A DNA stretch of 37,271 nt from Streptomyces carpinensis (GTDB lineage Bacteria; Actinomycetota; Actinomycetes; Streptomycetales; Streptomycetaceae), in assembly GCF_002154505.1 (NCBI RefSeq), contig NZ_MUBM01000015.1, positions 1 to 37,271 on the forward strand, read 5' to 3'. Below the pieces are notes generated by a model. It had not been told where the DNA came from and made no database searches. It saw nothing but the letters and a program-made list of their open reading frames with translations. Made by a program: the position numbers and the translations under genes. Below, piece after piece: positions 1-9,808 of this stretch; position 1 is the first letter of the stretch; every line of letters begins with the position of its first letter.

Positions 1-263
1 ATAGGGGGATGTCGGCCTGCCGACCACAGCCGAACCGGTGTGGTGACCTGCGGATACGCCGTCCAAGGCGCGGCCGCATGCGGACAGTTGCCGGAGGGGT
101 TATCGGCGGGGACGTCGGCCTGGTCGGGGGAGGTGTTGTCGCTTCGTGACCGTGGTCGGGTCTTTGCGGTCGGTGGTGTGGTCGGGGGCGTCGGCTGGGC
201 TGGCTCGTACACGCGGCACCGGATCGAAGGGCGCCGCACCGTATGGGAGGGAGCGGGCCGACC
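1..263. other. Left-edge region without a recognisable gene
   Basis: One plus-strand frame is open from the left edge to about 267, but its translation has no family resemblance and no convincing start. It could be the tail of an upstream gene or non-coding leader. A purine-rich stretch (GGGAGGGAG, about 245-252) lies just before the next gene and may be its ribosome-binding site. Confidence 0.4.
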
Positions 264-1203
264 ATGACAGGCGCGGACGCAGGCGGTGGGGACCGGTTGG
301 CGTTGGCGGTGCTGGCGCAGTACCGGATGGCGACGACCGAGCAGATGCACCTGATCCTCAGCCCGGGGGTGCGGATCGAGCAGACCCGGCGCCGACTGGC
401 CAAGCTGCGCACCGAAGGGCTGGTCGACCGCATCACGATGCCGCAGGCCGGGCGGCTGCGGGTTTGGTTTCCCACCCAGTACGGGGTACAGGTCGCGGGC
501 GAGTTTCCGGAGTTGCGCGGACGTCGGCCATCAAGGACGGTGTCGGACCGGACCGCGGTGCGGCTGAGGGTCGGGCATGCGCTGACGGTGACCGAGACCG
601 GCCTCGCCTTCCTCCAAGACGCCCGCCGCCGTGGCGAGTTGTGCCGGCCGCTGGACTGGATCCCCGAAGTCTGCTACCCCGTGGGCGGCGGTGAGGCCGT
701 CATCCCTGACGCGCTGCTGTACTACCGGAGCGGCCGGGAGGACGGCGAGGGGTCGATGCTGCGGGCGTTCGTGGAAGTCGACCGGGCCACCATGGGCCCC
801 GAACGCCTGGCCGCCAAACTGAACTCGTATGCACGCCTCTACCAGTACGTGCCCGCGCCTGCGCCCGGCAGACGGCCGCGGCAAGCCTTCCAGGAACCCG
901 GGCAGGAGGAGGAATGGAGGCGGCACTACCCGCTCTTCCCGCGACTTCTGTACGTCCTGGAGGCACCGGCCCCGCCGGCATCACCACCCGCATCAAGGCC
1001 CTACGCTCAGCCGCCACGGAGCCGGCGCTGACCGGCTTCATGCGCGATGTCCCCGTGCTGACGGCACCGCTCGTCGACCTGCTGCAAGGCGGCCCTGCCC
1101 AGGCCGTCTGGCACCCGATCCAAGACCCGGCAGCACTGTCAGCTGGAACCACTCCCCGGACCTGGACACGCACCACACAGCCCGCGCCCACCCTGGCTCG
1201 TGA
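264..1203 (+). pseudogene. Replication-relaxation family protein, frameshifted twice
   Basis: The N-terminal 230 residues look like the actinobacterial replication-relaxation family (winged-helix start with the ALAVLAQYRMATTEQMH type of motif, then an RVGHALTVTETGLAF segment and a PDALLYY...FVEVDRATMGPERLAAKL core). These proteins are found on plasmids, integrative elements and chromosome arms; their biochemical role is poorly defined. The reading frame from 264 stops at 1031, but family-like sequence continues in the next frame from about 962 (GTGPAGITTRIKALR, then TGFMRDVPVLTAPLVDLL) and in the third frame from about 1130 (VSWNHSPDLD) to a stop at 1203. Both switches fit loss of one G in a short G run (near 960 and 1129). 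Rejoined length is about 310 residues. An ATG at 243 is an alternative start; 264 was preferred for SD spacing. The upstream transfer genes that often precede this family are not visible. Confidence 0.7.
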
Positions 1204-1427
1204 GCCGAGCGCCACCCCGACCACATGCCCGACCACAGCTGGTCACAGCGTTGGGCAGCCAGTTGAGCCCTGCGGCTACTTCCGCCGGGCTTGGGCGCGA
1301 GTCGGCCACGCCGCCGGGGCGCGCGTATCCGGCCTCTGACCGATTCCGGTTAGGCCCATCATCCCCCCATGAACGACCTGCGACAGTCCTTGGCTCGTTG
1401 CGCTTGTCGTCCGGATTGTCGTCCGCG

Positions 1428-1468
1428 GCAGACAACGCCCTTGCCTTGGGCGGCGGGGCATTGTCTGC
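1428..1468. terminator. Stem-loop downstream of the flavoprotein gene
   Basis: The left arm GCAGACAACGCCC(T) at 1428-1441 pairs with the right arm GGGGCATTGTCTGC at 1455-1468 with one mismatch across a 13-nt loop. It lies 30 bases beyond the stop codon of the minus-strand gene that ends at 1499. It has no long U-tract, as is common in Streptomyces. It probably terminates that operon. Confidence 0.55.
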
Positions 1469-1498
1469 TGATCGGACCACCTGGGGAGGGCGCAGGGG

Positions 1499-2992
1499 TC
1501 AGGCCGCGTCGCTTCGAGCGCGACGTGTCACGGTGGCTGCGGAGCGCCCTGCGCGCCTGCCGAACACGGATCCGGCCGTGAGCCCGGAGCCTCCCGGATA
1601 GTTGAAGTAGAACAGTCCGCCGACAAGTTCACCGGCCGCGTGCAGTCCGGGAATCGGCACGCCGCGTGAGTCCAGCACACGGCCCTGGCTGTCGATCCTC
1701 AGGCCGCCGAAGGTGAAGGTGATACCGCAGGTGACCGGGAAGGCCACATAGGGAGGGGTTTCCAGGGGCTGCGCCCAGTTCGACTTAGGTGGCTCGATCC
1801 CCTCGGTGCAGGAGCCATCCTTGATCGTCGGGTTGAACGAGCCACCAGTGATCGAGGCATTGAATTCCTCGATGGTGGCCGCGAAGTGGTCCTCGTCGAT
1901 GCCCAGTTCCTTCGCCAGTCCCCTTACGGTTCGCGACTCGGCCTTGGTGACGCCCTTCGATGCGTACTCCTCCGGACGCAGGAGGCTAAGGGACTTGGCG
2001 TCGAAGATCTGGTAGGCGACGCCTCCGGGCTGCTTGAGGATTTCGGCGCCGTACTTGGCGTAGGTGTAGTTGCGGAAGTCCGCGCCTTCGTCGACGAACC
2101 GGCGGCCTTCGGCGTTGACCACGATGCCGAAGGGGTAGCCCCCACGAGTGAGCTGGTTGGTCAGTTCCAGGTCACCGGTCGGATGAGCGCCGGCGTCCCA
2201 GGCCACCGCGTGGCAGCCGCTCCAGTGGCCGTAGGGCTGGGCACCGGCCTCCAGGGCCATCCGGATGCCGTCACCGGTGTTGTAGGGGGTGCCGCGCACC
2301 AGGGCGAGATCCCAGCCGGGACCGAGGTGGGCGGCGCGCATCTGCGGGTCGGCCTCGAAGCCGCCGCTGGTGAGCACGATACTGTCGGCCTGGAGGATCT
2401 CCCCGCCGGAGAGCACCACACCGTTCACGGCGCCGTTCTTTGCGGTGATGAGGCGCGTGACGTGGGAGCCGAAACGTACTTCGATGCCCGTGCGTTCCGC
2501 GGCGTCGAGATGCTGCTTGATCATGCCCTTGCCGCCGCCGACGACGCCGACGGCCAAGCCGCCCCAGAAGCGGTACCGTCCGTCCACCTCGTAGGCCTGA
2601 CGGTGATTCATCAGTTCGAAGCGTAGGCCGAGGTCGCGCAGCCAGCTCATCGTCTCGCGGGACTCAGCCACCAGGGTCCGTACCAGTTCCGCGTCGGTAC
2701 GTCCGCCGGTCAGCCGATTCATGTCCGTGTAGAAGTCGTCGTCGGTGTACGGGTCGAGGTCGGTCACCTCGAATCGGTCCTGTGCGGAGGTGTCGATCAG
2801 TTCCATCAGGTCGGCGAGCCCGTCGTGGCTGGTGCGCATCGCGCCTGCTGTGAAGTTGGAGTTGCCTCCGGCCCACTGCCGGGGGGCCTTCTCCAGGAGG
2901 AGGACCTCGGCCCCCTCCTGGCGGGCGGATTGCGCGGCGCTGAAGCCGGCGTTGCCGCCGCCGACGACAATGACGTCCCAGTGTGCTGACAT
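1499..2992 (-). CDS. tcuA: FAD-dependent tricarballylate dehydrogenase-type flavoprotein (TcuA-like)
   Basis: This 497-residue protein belongs to the fumarate reductase/succinate dehydrogenase flavoprotein superfamily. The dinucleotide-binding motif VVGGGNAG is at residues 9-16, followed by an E-K charge pair near 35. The C-terminal FAD-closing segment has AAGELVGGLFYFNYPGGSGL, the form typical of TcuA-like enzymes. TcuA oxidises tricarballylate to cis-aconitate at the membrane with its partner TcuB; no tcuB is visible here, so the electron acceptor is unknown and the substrate could be another carboxylate. An AAGGAG ribosome site lies 12 bases before the ATG. The gene follows the truncated dicarboxylate symporter by 29 bases on the same strand, which suggests a former carboxylate uptake and oxidation operon. 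The protein looks intact. The symbol is family-based. Confidence 0.8.
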   Translation of the reverse strand: MSAHWDVIVVGGGNAGFSAAQSARQEGAEVLLLEKAPRQWAGGNSNFTAGAMRTSHDGLADLMELIDTSAQDRFEVTDLDPYTDDDFYTDMNRLTGGRTDAELVRTLVAESRETMSWLRDLGLRFELMNHRQAYEVDGRYRFWGGLAVGVVGGGKGMIKQHLDAAERTGIEVRFGSHVTRLITAKNGAVNGVVLSGGEILQADSIVLTSGGFEADPQMRAAHLGPGWDLALVRGTPYNTGDGIRMALEAGAQPYGHWSGCHAVAWDAGAHPTGDLELTNQLTRGGYPFGIVVNAEGRRFVDEGADFRNYTYAKYGAEILKQPGGVAYQIFDAKSLSLLRPEEYASKGVTKAESRTVRGLAKELGIDEDHFAATIEEFNASITGGSFNPTIKDGSCTEGIEPPKSNWAQPLETPPYVAFPVTCGITFTFGGLRIDSQGRVLDSRGVPIPGLHAAGELVGGLFYFNYPGGSGLTAGSVFGRRAGRSAATVTRRARSDAA

Positions 2993-3021
2993 GCTGATTA
3001 TGCGCTCCTTCGCAGAGTCGT

Positions 3022-4030
3022 TCAGTTGAGGGCGGACAGGGGTTCACGGCCTGGTTCGGGCGCCGCTTTCGAGGCCAGGTCGCTGGCCGGGGCGGTGGTG
3101 TAGGGGATCTCGCCGCGCAGGACGGCCTGGGCGCGGCTCCGGTCGAGTTGGCCGTCCCATCGGGCCGCGGCGAGGGTGGCTACGCCGTATCCGACGCAGC
3201 TGGTCAGAGCGCGGGCCTCCGACATGAAGCGGTCGACGCCGAAGATCAACGCGAGCGCCGCGACCGGCACGTGGGGGACGGCGCTGAGGGTGGCCGCCAG
3301 GGCGACGAACCCCGAACCGGTCACACCGGCCGCTCCCTTGGAGGTGAGCAGCATGACGGCGAGCATCGTCAACTGCTGAGTGATACTGAGGTCGATGCCG
3401 AGCGCCTGGGCGAGGAAGACCGCGCCGGTGGTGAGGTAGATAGCGGTGCCCTCGAGGTTGAAGGAGTACCCGGCGGGGACAGTGAGGCCGACCACGGGCT
3501 TCGAGGCGCCGATATGCTCCAGCTTTGCCATCATGCGTGGCAGGACGGGCTCGGTCGAGGAGGTGCCGAGCACGATCAGCAGTTCGTCCTTGATGTAGTG
3601 GAGGTAGGGCAGTATGCGAAGGCCGTTCAGGCGCATGACCGAGCCGAGGCCGAAGAGGACGAAGAAGAGCGCAGTGGCCCAGAAGGAGCCCACGAGCAAA
3701 GCGAGCTGACGCAGCGTGTGCAGGCCGTAGTTGCCGATGGTGAAGGCCATGGCGCCGAACGCGCCGAGAGGGGCCAGTCGCATGATCCAGCGGATGAGGG
3801 TGAACATCACCGTGGAGAGGCTCTCCACCCCGCGCCGGATGCCCGCACCCGCCTCACCGACGGCCTGGATACCGAAGCCGAAGAGGACTGAGACCAGCAG
3901 CACCGGCAGGATCTCCTCGCCCGTCAGCGCGCTCATCAGGGTCTTCGGGATGATCGACAGCACGAAGTCGGCGAAACCTTCGTGCTGCTCGACGGCCTGC
4001 GGGGGCAGATGGGCGGTGCTCAGGGTGGGG
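3022..4030 (-). pseudogene. dctA: Dicarboxylate:cation symporter (DctA type), 5'-truncated
   Basis: The sequence matches the DAACS family from about residue 113 of a normal DctA onward. Visible motifs include [17 protein letters not shown], the first re-entrant loop [12 protein letters not shown], the substrate/cation site [15 protein letters not shown], the second re-entrant loop [12 protein letters not shown], and [12 protein letters not shown]. The family is usually 420-460 residues; the first ~110 residues (about three transmembrane helices) are missing. Upstream the frame meets a TGA at 4036-4038 and the DNA becomes the start of another gene (mmsA). The only initiation options are a GTG at 3961-3963 or a CTG near 4021, neither with a Shine-Dalgarno site. 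It is therefore a likely non-functional remnant. The distal part is well conserved, so the truncation may be recent. Confidence 0.8.
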
Positions 4031-4111
4031 GTCGGTCACGGGGCCCGTGCCGGAGGCGCCGGCAGCGTCTCCGAAGGGCTTGCCACCGATCCAGTGGGTG
4101 ACGGTCTTCAT
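4031..4111 (-). pseudogene. mmsA: 5' remnant of methylmalonate-semialdehyde dehydrogenase
   Basis: The first 27-28 codons read MKTVTHWIGGKPFG... ending in GTGPVTDP. This is the characteristic N-terminus of the CoA-acylating methylmalonate-semialdehyde dehydrogenase (valine/propionate catabolism), normally about 500 residues. It has a good ribosome site (AAGGAG, ending 8-9 bases before the ATG). After VTDP the DNA switches to dctA, one frame out, so translation from this start yields an 85-residue out-of-frame peptide. The rest of mmsA is not in the window. Confidence 0.75.
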
Positions 4112-4545
4112 CGGCGGAACTCCTTCAAAGGTGACGGCGACGGACAGTGAGGTTCCTGTCGTTCACCTCACGGGCCTCGACTCAAGCCGGACGATCCGCG
4201 GTCTCGGCCACGGATACGCCCCCCATCGCGCGGGAGAGCGAGACTACTGACCTCGAAGCTACTTCTCTGATCTGCACATACAGGCGCTTCGGAGCCTCGT
4301 GGCCCGAAGTGCGCCCCTCGAGTCCCGAACTGTCGTGGGGTGGGGCACTCGCGTGCCGGGCGCCGCCGCGGCGCGCGGTCCATGTACAGGACGCACGTGC
4401 CCCCGTACGTCACCGTCGCGTGCCGTCGCCGCTGAGCAGGGCAGGAAACATGTCGGCGATGACCCGTCCCCTCGCGTCCCGGTGCCCGGCGTCTCGTGGC
4501 TGCGTAACGACTGAGTGTCCGACGTTGATTTCCGCACTCGAAGGG
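4112..4545. other. Intergenic region between divergent units
   Basis: No open frame here shows family resemblance on either strand. It must hold the promoter of the minus-strand mmsA'-dctA'-tcuA unit, but no clear -35/-10 pair was recognised for that direction. Confidence 0.5.
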
Positions 4546-4607
4546 TTGGCGTGAAGCCGTCTGCTCGTTATCGTTCACGCACTCCACTCAATCGTTCGAA
4601 TGAACGA
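4546..4607 (+). promoter_or_regulatory. Promoter and palindromic operator of the ABC-hydrolase operon
   Basis: TTGGCG (4546-4551) and TATCGT (4569-4574) are separated by 17 bases and fit a housekeeping promoter, placing the start near 4581. Just downstream, TCGTTC-GAAT-GAACGA (4592-4607) is a perfect inverted repeat with 6-base arms, 23 bases before the first ATG. A half-like element TCGTTATCGTTCACG lies at about 4565-4579. The position suits a repressor; the TetR gene at the end of the operon is the obvious candidate, by inference only. Confidence 0.55.
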
Positions 4608-4630
4608 ATAGCGAGAAGGACGGTCGGTTC

Positions 4631-6205
4631 ATGCCCGACACCCACCACCTTGGACGGCGGTCGGTCCTCGCCGCGGGCGTCGCCTCCCTGGGCGCGTCCT
4701 GGCTGCTGACCGGCTGTGCGGGGGCCGCGTCCACCCCCGTCGTGCCCGCCTCTGCGCAGAAGGGTGCGCCCGCCCGCGGCGGCACACTGCGGATCGCCCG
4801 GCCGCCCGCATCCGACGCCGAGACGCTGGATCCGGCCAGTTCCCTGTCGGCGTACGAATACCTGGGCGCCCTCTACAACCGCCTCGTCCGGATCGGCGCC
4901 GACGGCACGCTCGCCGCCGACCTCGCCGAATCCTGGGAGCCCGACGACAAGGCCGCCACCTGGACCTTCCGTCTCCGCAAGGGCGTCACGTTCCACGACG
5001 GGCGCGCCTTCACCGCCGCCGACGCGGCCTACACCCTGCGCCACATACTGGACAAGGCGACGGCGTCCCCGCAGGCCGCCGTCCTCGCCCCGCTAATCGA
5101 CCCCGCGGCGCTGCGCACCCCCGACCCCCACACGCTCGTGGTCCCGCTGAACACCCCGAACGCGGAGTTCCCGAGCCTCCTGACGCACTACAACTGCTAC
5201 GTCATCCCCCACGGCAGCGCGAAGTCCATCGGACGCACGGGCATAGGCACGGGGCCCTTCAAACTGGAGTCGTTCGCGCCGGCCGGGCCCGGGCGCATCA
5301 CCGCGTACCGGGACCACTGGGCGGGCCCTCCCGTTCTCGACGCCATCGCCTTCTACTCGGTCGCCGACATGTCGGCCCGCTCGAACGCTCTGCTGGCGGG
5401 CCAGGTCGACCTGCTCTCCCAGACCAACCTCGATTTCGCGACCGCCCGCGTGGTCGCCGCCTCCGACCGGGCCACCGTCGCCCGTGTGAAGAACGCACAG
5501 TGGTACGTGCTCCCGATGCTGACCACGGAGAAGCCGTTCACCGACGTCCGCGTGCGGCAGGCGATGAAGCTCGCCTACGACCCCGAGCACGTGGTGAAGG
5601 TGGCCCTGCAGGGCGCGGGCAGCGCCGGCTGGGACAACCCGGTGCCGCCCTCCGACCCGGTCTACATCTCCGCGCACCCCGCCCACGATCCGGACAAGGC
5701 GCGGTATCTGCTGAAGCAGGCGGGTCAGGAGGGACTCGCCGTCGACCTCTACACCTCCGCGTACGACCCGCTGTTCACTCCCATGGCACTCGCCTACCGG
5801 GACTCGGCCAGGCGGGCCGGCATCCGCGTCCGGGTCAAGACCGCGTCCGCGGACTCGTACTACACGCAGGTCTGGATGAAGAAGCCCCTCATGGCCACCT
5901 ACTGGTTCACCGGCCGGCCCGTCGACCAGCTCTTCACCCAGATCTTCCGCAGCGGCTCCTCCTACAACGAGACCGCCTGGTCCGACAAGGACTTCGACGC
6001 GCTCCTCGATCGGGCGAGACGCGAGACCGACGACACCAGGCGCCACGGCCTGTACGGCGAGGCGCAGACGATGGTGATCGACAGGGGCGGGGCGATGACC
6101 CCGATGTTCGCCGACCGGCTCGTCGGCATCTCCCGCCAGGTGCGCGGATACGACGAACACGGCTTCGAGTTCGACTACCTCGGCATCGGCCTGAAGGGAG
6201 CCTGA
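4631..6205 (+). CDS. ABC transporter substrate-binding lipoprotein, SBP family 5
   Basis: This 524-residue protein is a peptide/nickel-class (family 5, DppA/OppA-like) solute-binding protein. The N-terminus has a twin-arginine stretch (GRRSVLAAG, residues 8-16) and a lipobox LTGC with the lipidated cysteine at residue 29, so it is probably a Tat-exported lipoprotein on the outer face of the membrane. The family hallmarks are GGTLRIA at the start of the mature protein, ETLDPASS, LAESWEPDD..TWTFRLRKGVTFHDGRAFTAAD, and a late VRQAMKLAYDPEHVV. The ligand cannot be read from sequence; family 5 binds di- and oligopeptides, but also sugars, opines and nickel. It is the first gene of a run with overlapping or nearly abutting genes. 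A GAGAAGGA ribosome site sits just before the ATG. Confidence 0.9.
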   Translation: MPDTHHLGRRSVLAAGVASLGASWLLTGCAGAASTPVVPASAQKGAPARGGTLRIARPPASDAETLDPASSLSAYEYLGALYNRLVRIGADGTLAADLAESWEPDDKAATWTFRLRKGVTFHDGRAFTAADAAYTLRHILDKATASPQAAVLAPLIDPAALRTPDPHTLVVPLNTPNAEFPSLLTHYNCYVIPHGSAKSIGRTGIGTGPFKLESFAPAGPGRITAYRDHWAGPPVLDAIAFYSVADMSARSNALLAGQVDLLSQTNLDFATARVVAASDRATVARVKNAQWYVLPMLTTEKPFTDVRVRQAMKLAYDPEHVVKVALQGAGSAGWDNPVPPSDPVYISAHPAHDPDKARYLLKQAGQEGLAVDLYTSAYDPLFTPMALAYRDSARRAGIRVRVKTASADSYYTQVWMKKPLMATYWFTGRPVDQLFTQIFRSGSSYNETAWSDKDFDALLDRARRETDDTRRHGLYGEAQTMVIDRGGAMTPMFADRLVGISRQVRGYDEHGFEFDYLGIGLKGA

Positions 6206-6207
6206 CC

Positions 6208-7164
6208 ATGCTGTCGTTCGTCGCCCGTCGCGTGGGCGCCGCCGCCGGCACGCTCGTGCTGTCCTCCGTGATCGTCTTCCTCGCCGTCCAGGCCCTGCCC
6301 GGCGACGTCGCCACCCAGATCCTCGGCAAGGACGCCACCCCGGATGCCGTCGCCGCCCTGCGTGGGAAGCTCGGACTCGACCAGCCTGCCTGGGAACGGT
6401 ACGCGCACTGGATGCGCGGGGCGCTGCACGGGGACTTCGGTGCCTCCCTCGTCTCCAGCCGGCCCGTCGGCGGCGAGGTCGCCACGTACCTCGGCAACTC
6501 GGCGCTCATCGCCCTGGTCACGGTGCTCTTCGCCGTCACCGGGTCGATCGTGCTCGGCATCGTCGCGGGGTTGAACCGCGACCGCTGGCCCGACCACCTG
6601 ATCTCGACCGTCAGCCTGGTCGGCATGAGCGTCCCGGAGTTCGTGGTCGCCACCGTGCTGGTGCTCTGCTTCTCGGTCGCGCTGCCGTGGTTCCCCGCGG
6701 TCGTGCTGTACGGCCCCGAGGCGAGCGCCGGACGACTGCTGCCCGCCGTCTGGCTCCCGGCGCTCGCGCTCGCGGTGGTGATGGCCGCCTATATCGTGCG
6801 CATGGCCCGTACGTCCGTCATCGACGTGATGGCGAGCGAATACGTCACCACGGCCCGGCTCAAGGGCCTGTCCACCTGGCGGGTCGTCACCCGACACGCC
6901 CTGCCCAGCGCCCTGCTGCCGACGCTGCACGTGATCGCGCTGAACGTTGCGTGGCTCGCCGGAGGTGTCGCGGTCGTCGAGAACGTCTTCAACTATCCGG
7001 GCATCGGCAAGCTGATGCTCTCCTCGGTGCAGAACCGGGACCTGCCCGTCATCCAGGCCATCGCGCTGATCAGCGCCGTCATCTACGTCGTCTGCAACCT
7101 CGCCGCCGACGTCGGCGCCATGGCCCTCAACCCCAAGCTCCGTACCGGAGGGAGGACCCGATGA
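6208..7164 (+). CDS. ABC transporter permease, DppB/OppB type
   Basis: This 318-residue inner-membrane permease begins LSFVARRVGAAAGTLVLSS with its first helix, then has the DppB-type segment DATPDAVAALRGKLGLDQP and a cytoplasmic EAA-type loop (ASEYVTTARLKGLSTWRVVTRHALPSALLP region) that contacts the ATPases. Length and order fit the DppB family. The start ATG at 6208 follows AAGGGAG at 6194-6200; longer upstream extensions of the frame overlap the binding-protein gene and are spurious. It lies 2 bases after the previous stop and overlaps the next gene by 4 bases (ATGA), which points to translational coupling. Confidence 0.9.
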   Translation: MLSFVARRVGAAAGTLVLSSVIVFLAVQALPGDVATQILGKDATPDAVAALRGKLGLDQPAWERYAHWMRGALHGDFGASLVSSRPVGGEVATYLGNSALIALVTVLFAVTGSIVLGIVAGLNRDRWPDHLISTVSLVGMSVPEFVVATVLVLCFSVALPWFPAVVLYGPEASAGRLLPAVWLPALALAVVMAAYIVRMARTSVIDVMASEYVTTARLKGLSTWRVVTRHALPSALLPTLHVIALNVAWLAGGVAVVENVFNYPGIGKLMLSSVQNRDLPVIQAIALISAVIYVVCNLAADVGAMALNPKLRTGGRTR

Positions 7165-8053
7165 CCACGCTCGACACCGCGCCGGTGGCCGCGCCGGTCG
7201 CCTCCGCGACGCGTGCGGCCCGCGCCTGGCGCACGCTGCGCTCCTCGCGCACGGCCCTCGTCGGCCTGACGATCGTCGCCGTGCACGTGCTGATCGCCCT
7301 GCTCGCCCCGCTCCTCACCTCCTACGACCCGGTCGCCAACGACGCCTCGCACGCGCTGCTCGGCCCGGGCTGGGAGCACTGGGCGGGCACGGACCAGTAC
7401 GGGCGCGACGTCCTGGCCCGCGTCCTGTACGGCGGCCGCTACGCACTCGGCGTGTCGGTGGCCGCGACCGTCCTGACCGTCGCGCTGGGCACGGTCGTCG
7501 GATGCGCGGCCGCACTGCGCGGAGGCTGGTTGGACGACGTTCTGGGCCGGGTGCTCGACGCGGTGCTGTCCGTGCCGTCGATCCTCGCGCTCCTCGTCAT
7601 CGTGACGGCGCTGGGCACAGGTCCGGCGGTCATCGTCCTCGCGATCGCCGTGGTGTACGTGCCCCAGGTCGTCCGGGTGGTGCGGGGCGCGGCGCTCGCC
7701 GTCGTGCCCGCCGACTACGTGACCGCGGCCCGTGCCCGGGGCGAGCGGACCTGGTCGATCCTGTGGCGGGAGATCCTGCCCAACATCACCGACGTGGTGT
7801 GCGTGGAGTTCGCCATGCGGGCCTCCTGGGTCGTCCTGCTCATCTCCTCGTTGTCCTTCCTGGGCTTCGGCGCCGACCCGCCGACCCCCGACTGGGGTCT
7901 GATGGTCGCCGAGAACCGCACCGCCATCACCGTCGTCCCGATGGCGAGCCTCGCGCCCATCATCGCCCTGGCCACGCTGGTGGTCGGACTCAACCTCGCG
8001 GCCGACGGCCTGTCCAAGGCGTGGGGCGTGGACCGGATCAGGGAGGGCTCCTG

Positions 8054-8054
<1 letters not shown>
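7161..8054 (+). CDS. ABC transporter permease, DppC/OppC type
   Basis: This 297-residue protein is the second permease. It shows the DppC hallmarks: a first helix after the RSSRTALVGL stretch, the periplasmic HWAGTDQYGRDVLARVLYGGR motif, and the EAA loop ADYVTAARARGERTWSILWREILPN. The ATG is preceded by GGAGGGAGG. The last base of its stop codon is the first base of the ATPase ATG. It should form a heterodimer with the DppB-type partner. Confidence 0.9.

Positions 8055-9804
<1,750 letters not shown>

Positions 9805-9808
<4 letters not shown>

Noticed and set aside
4168..4587. Minus-strand frame of 139 codons upstream of the binding-protein gene
   Set aside because: It has basic, low-complexity composition, no ribosome site and no family; the region fits a promoter region better.
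5093..6160. A 355-codon minus-strand frame opposite the binding-protein gene
   Set aside because: It is rich in Gly, Val, Arg and Asp with no domain, no ribosome site and full overlap with a well-supported gene.
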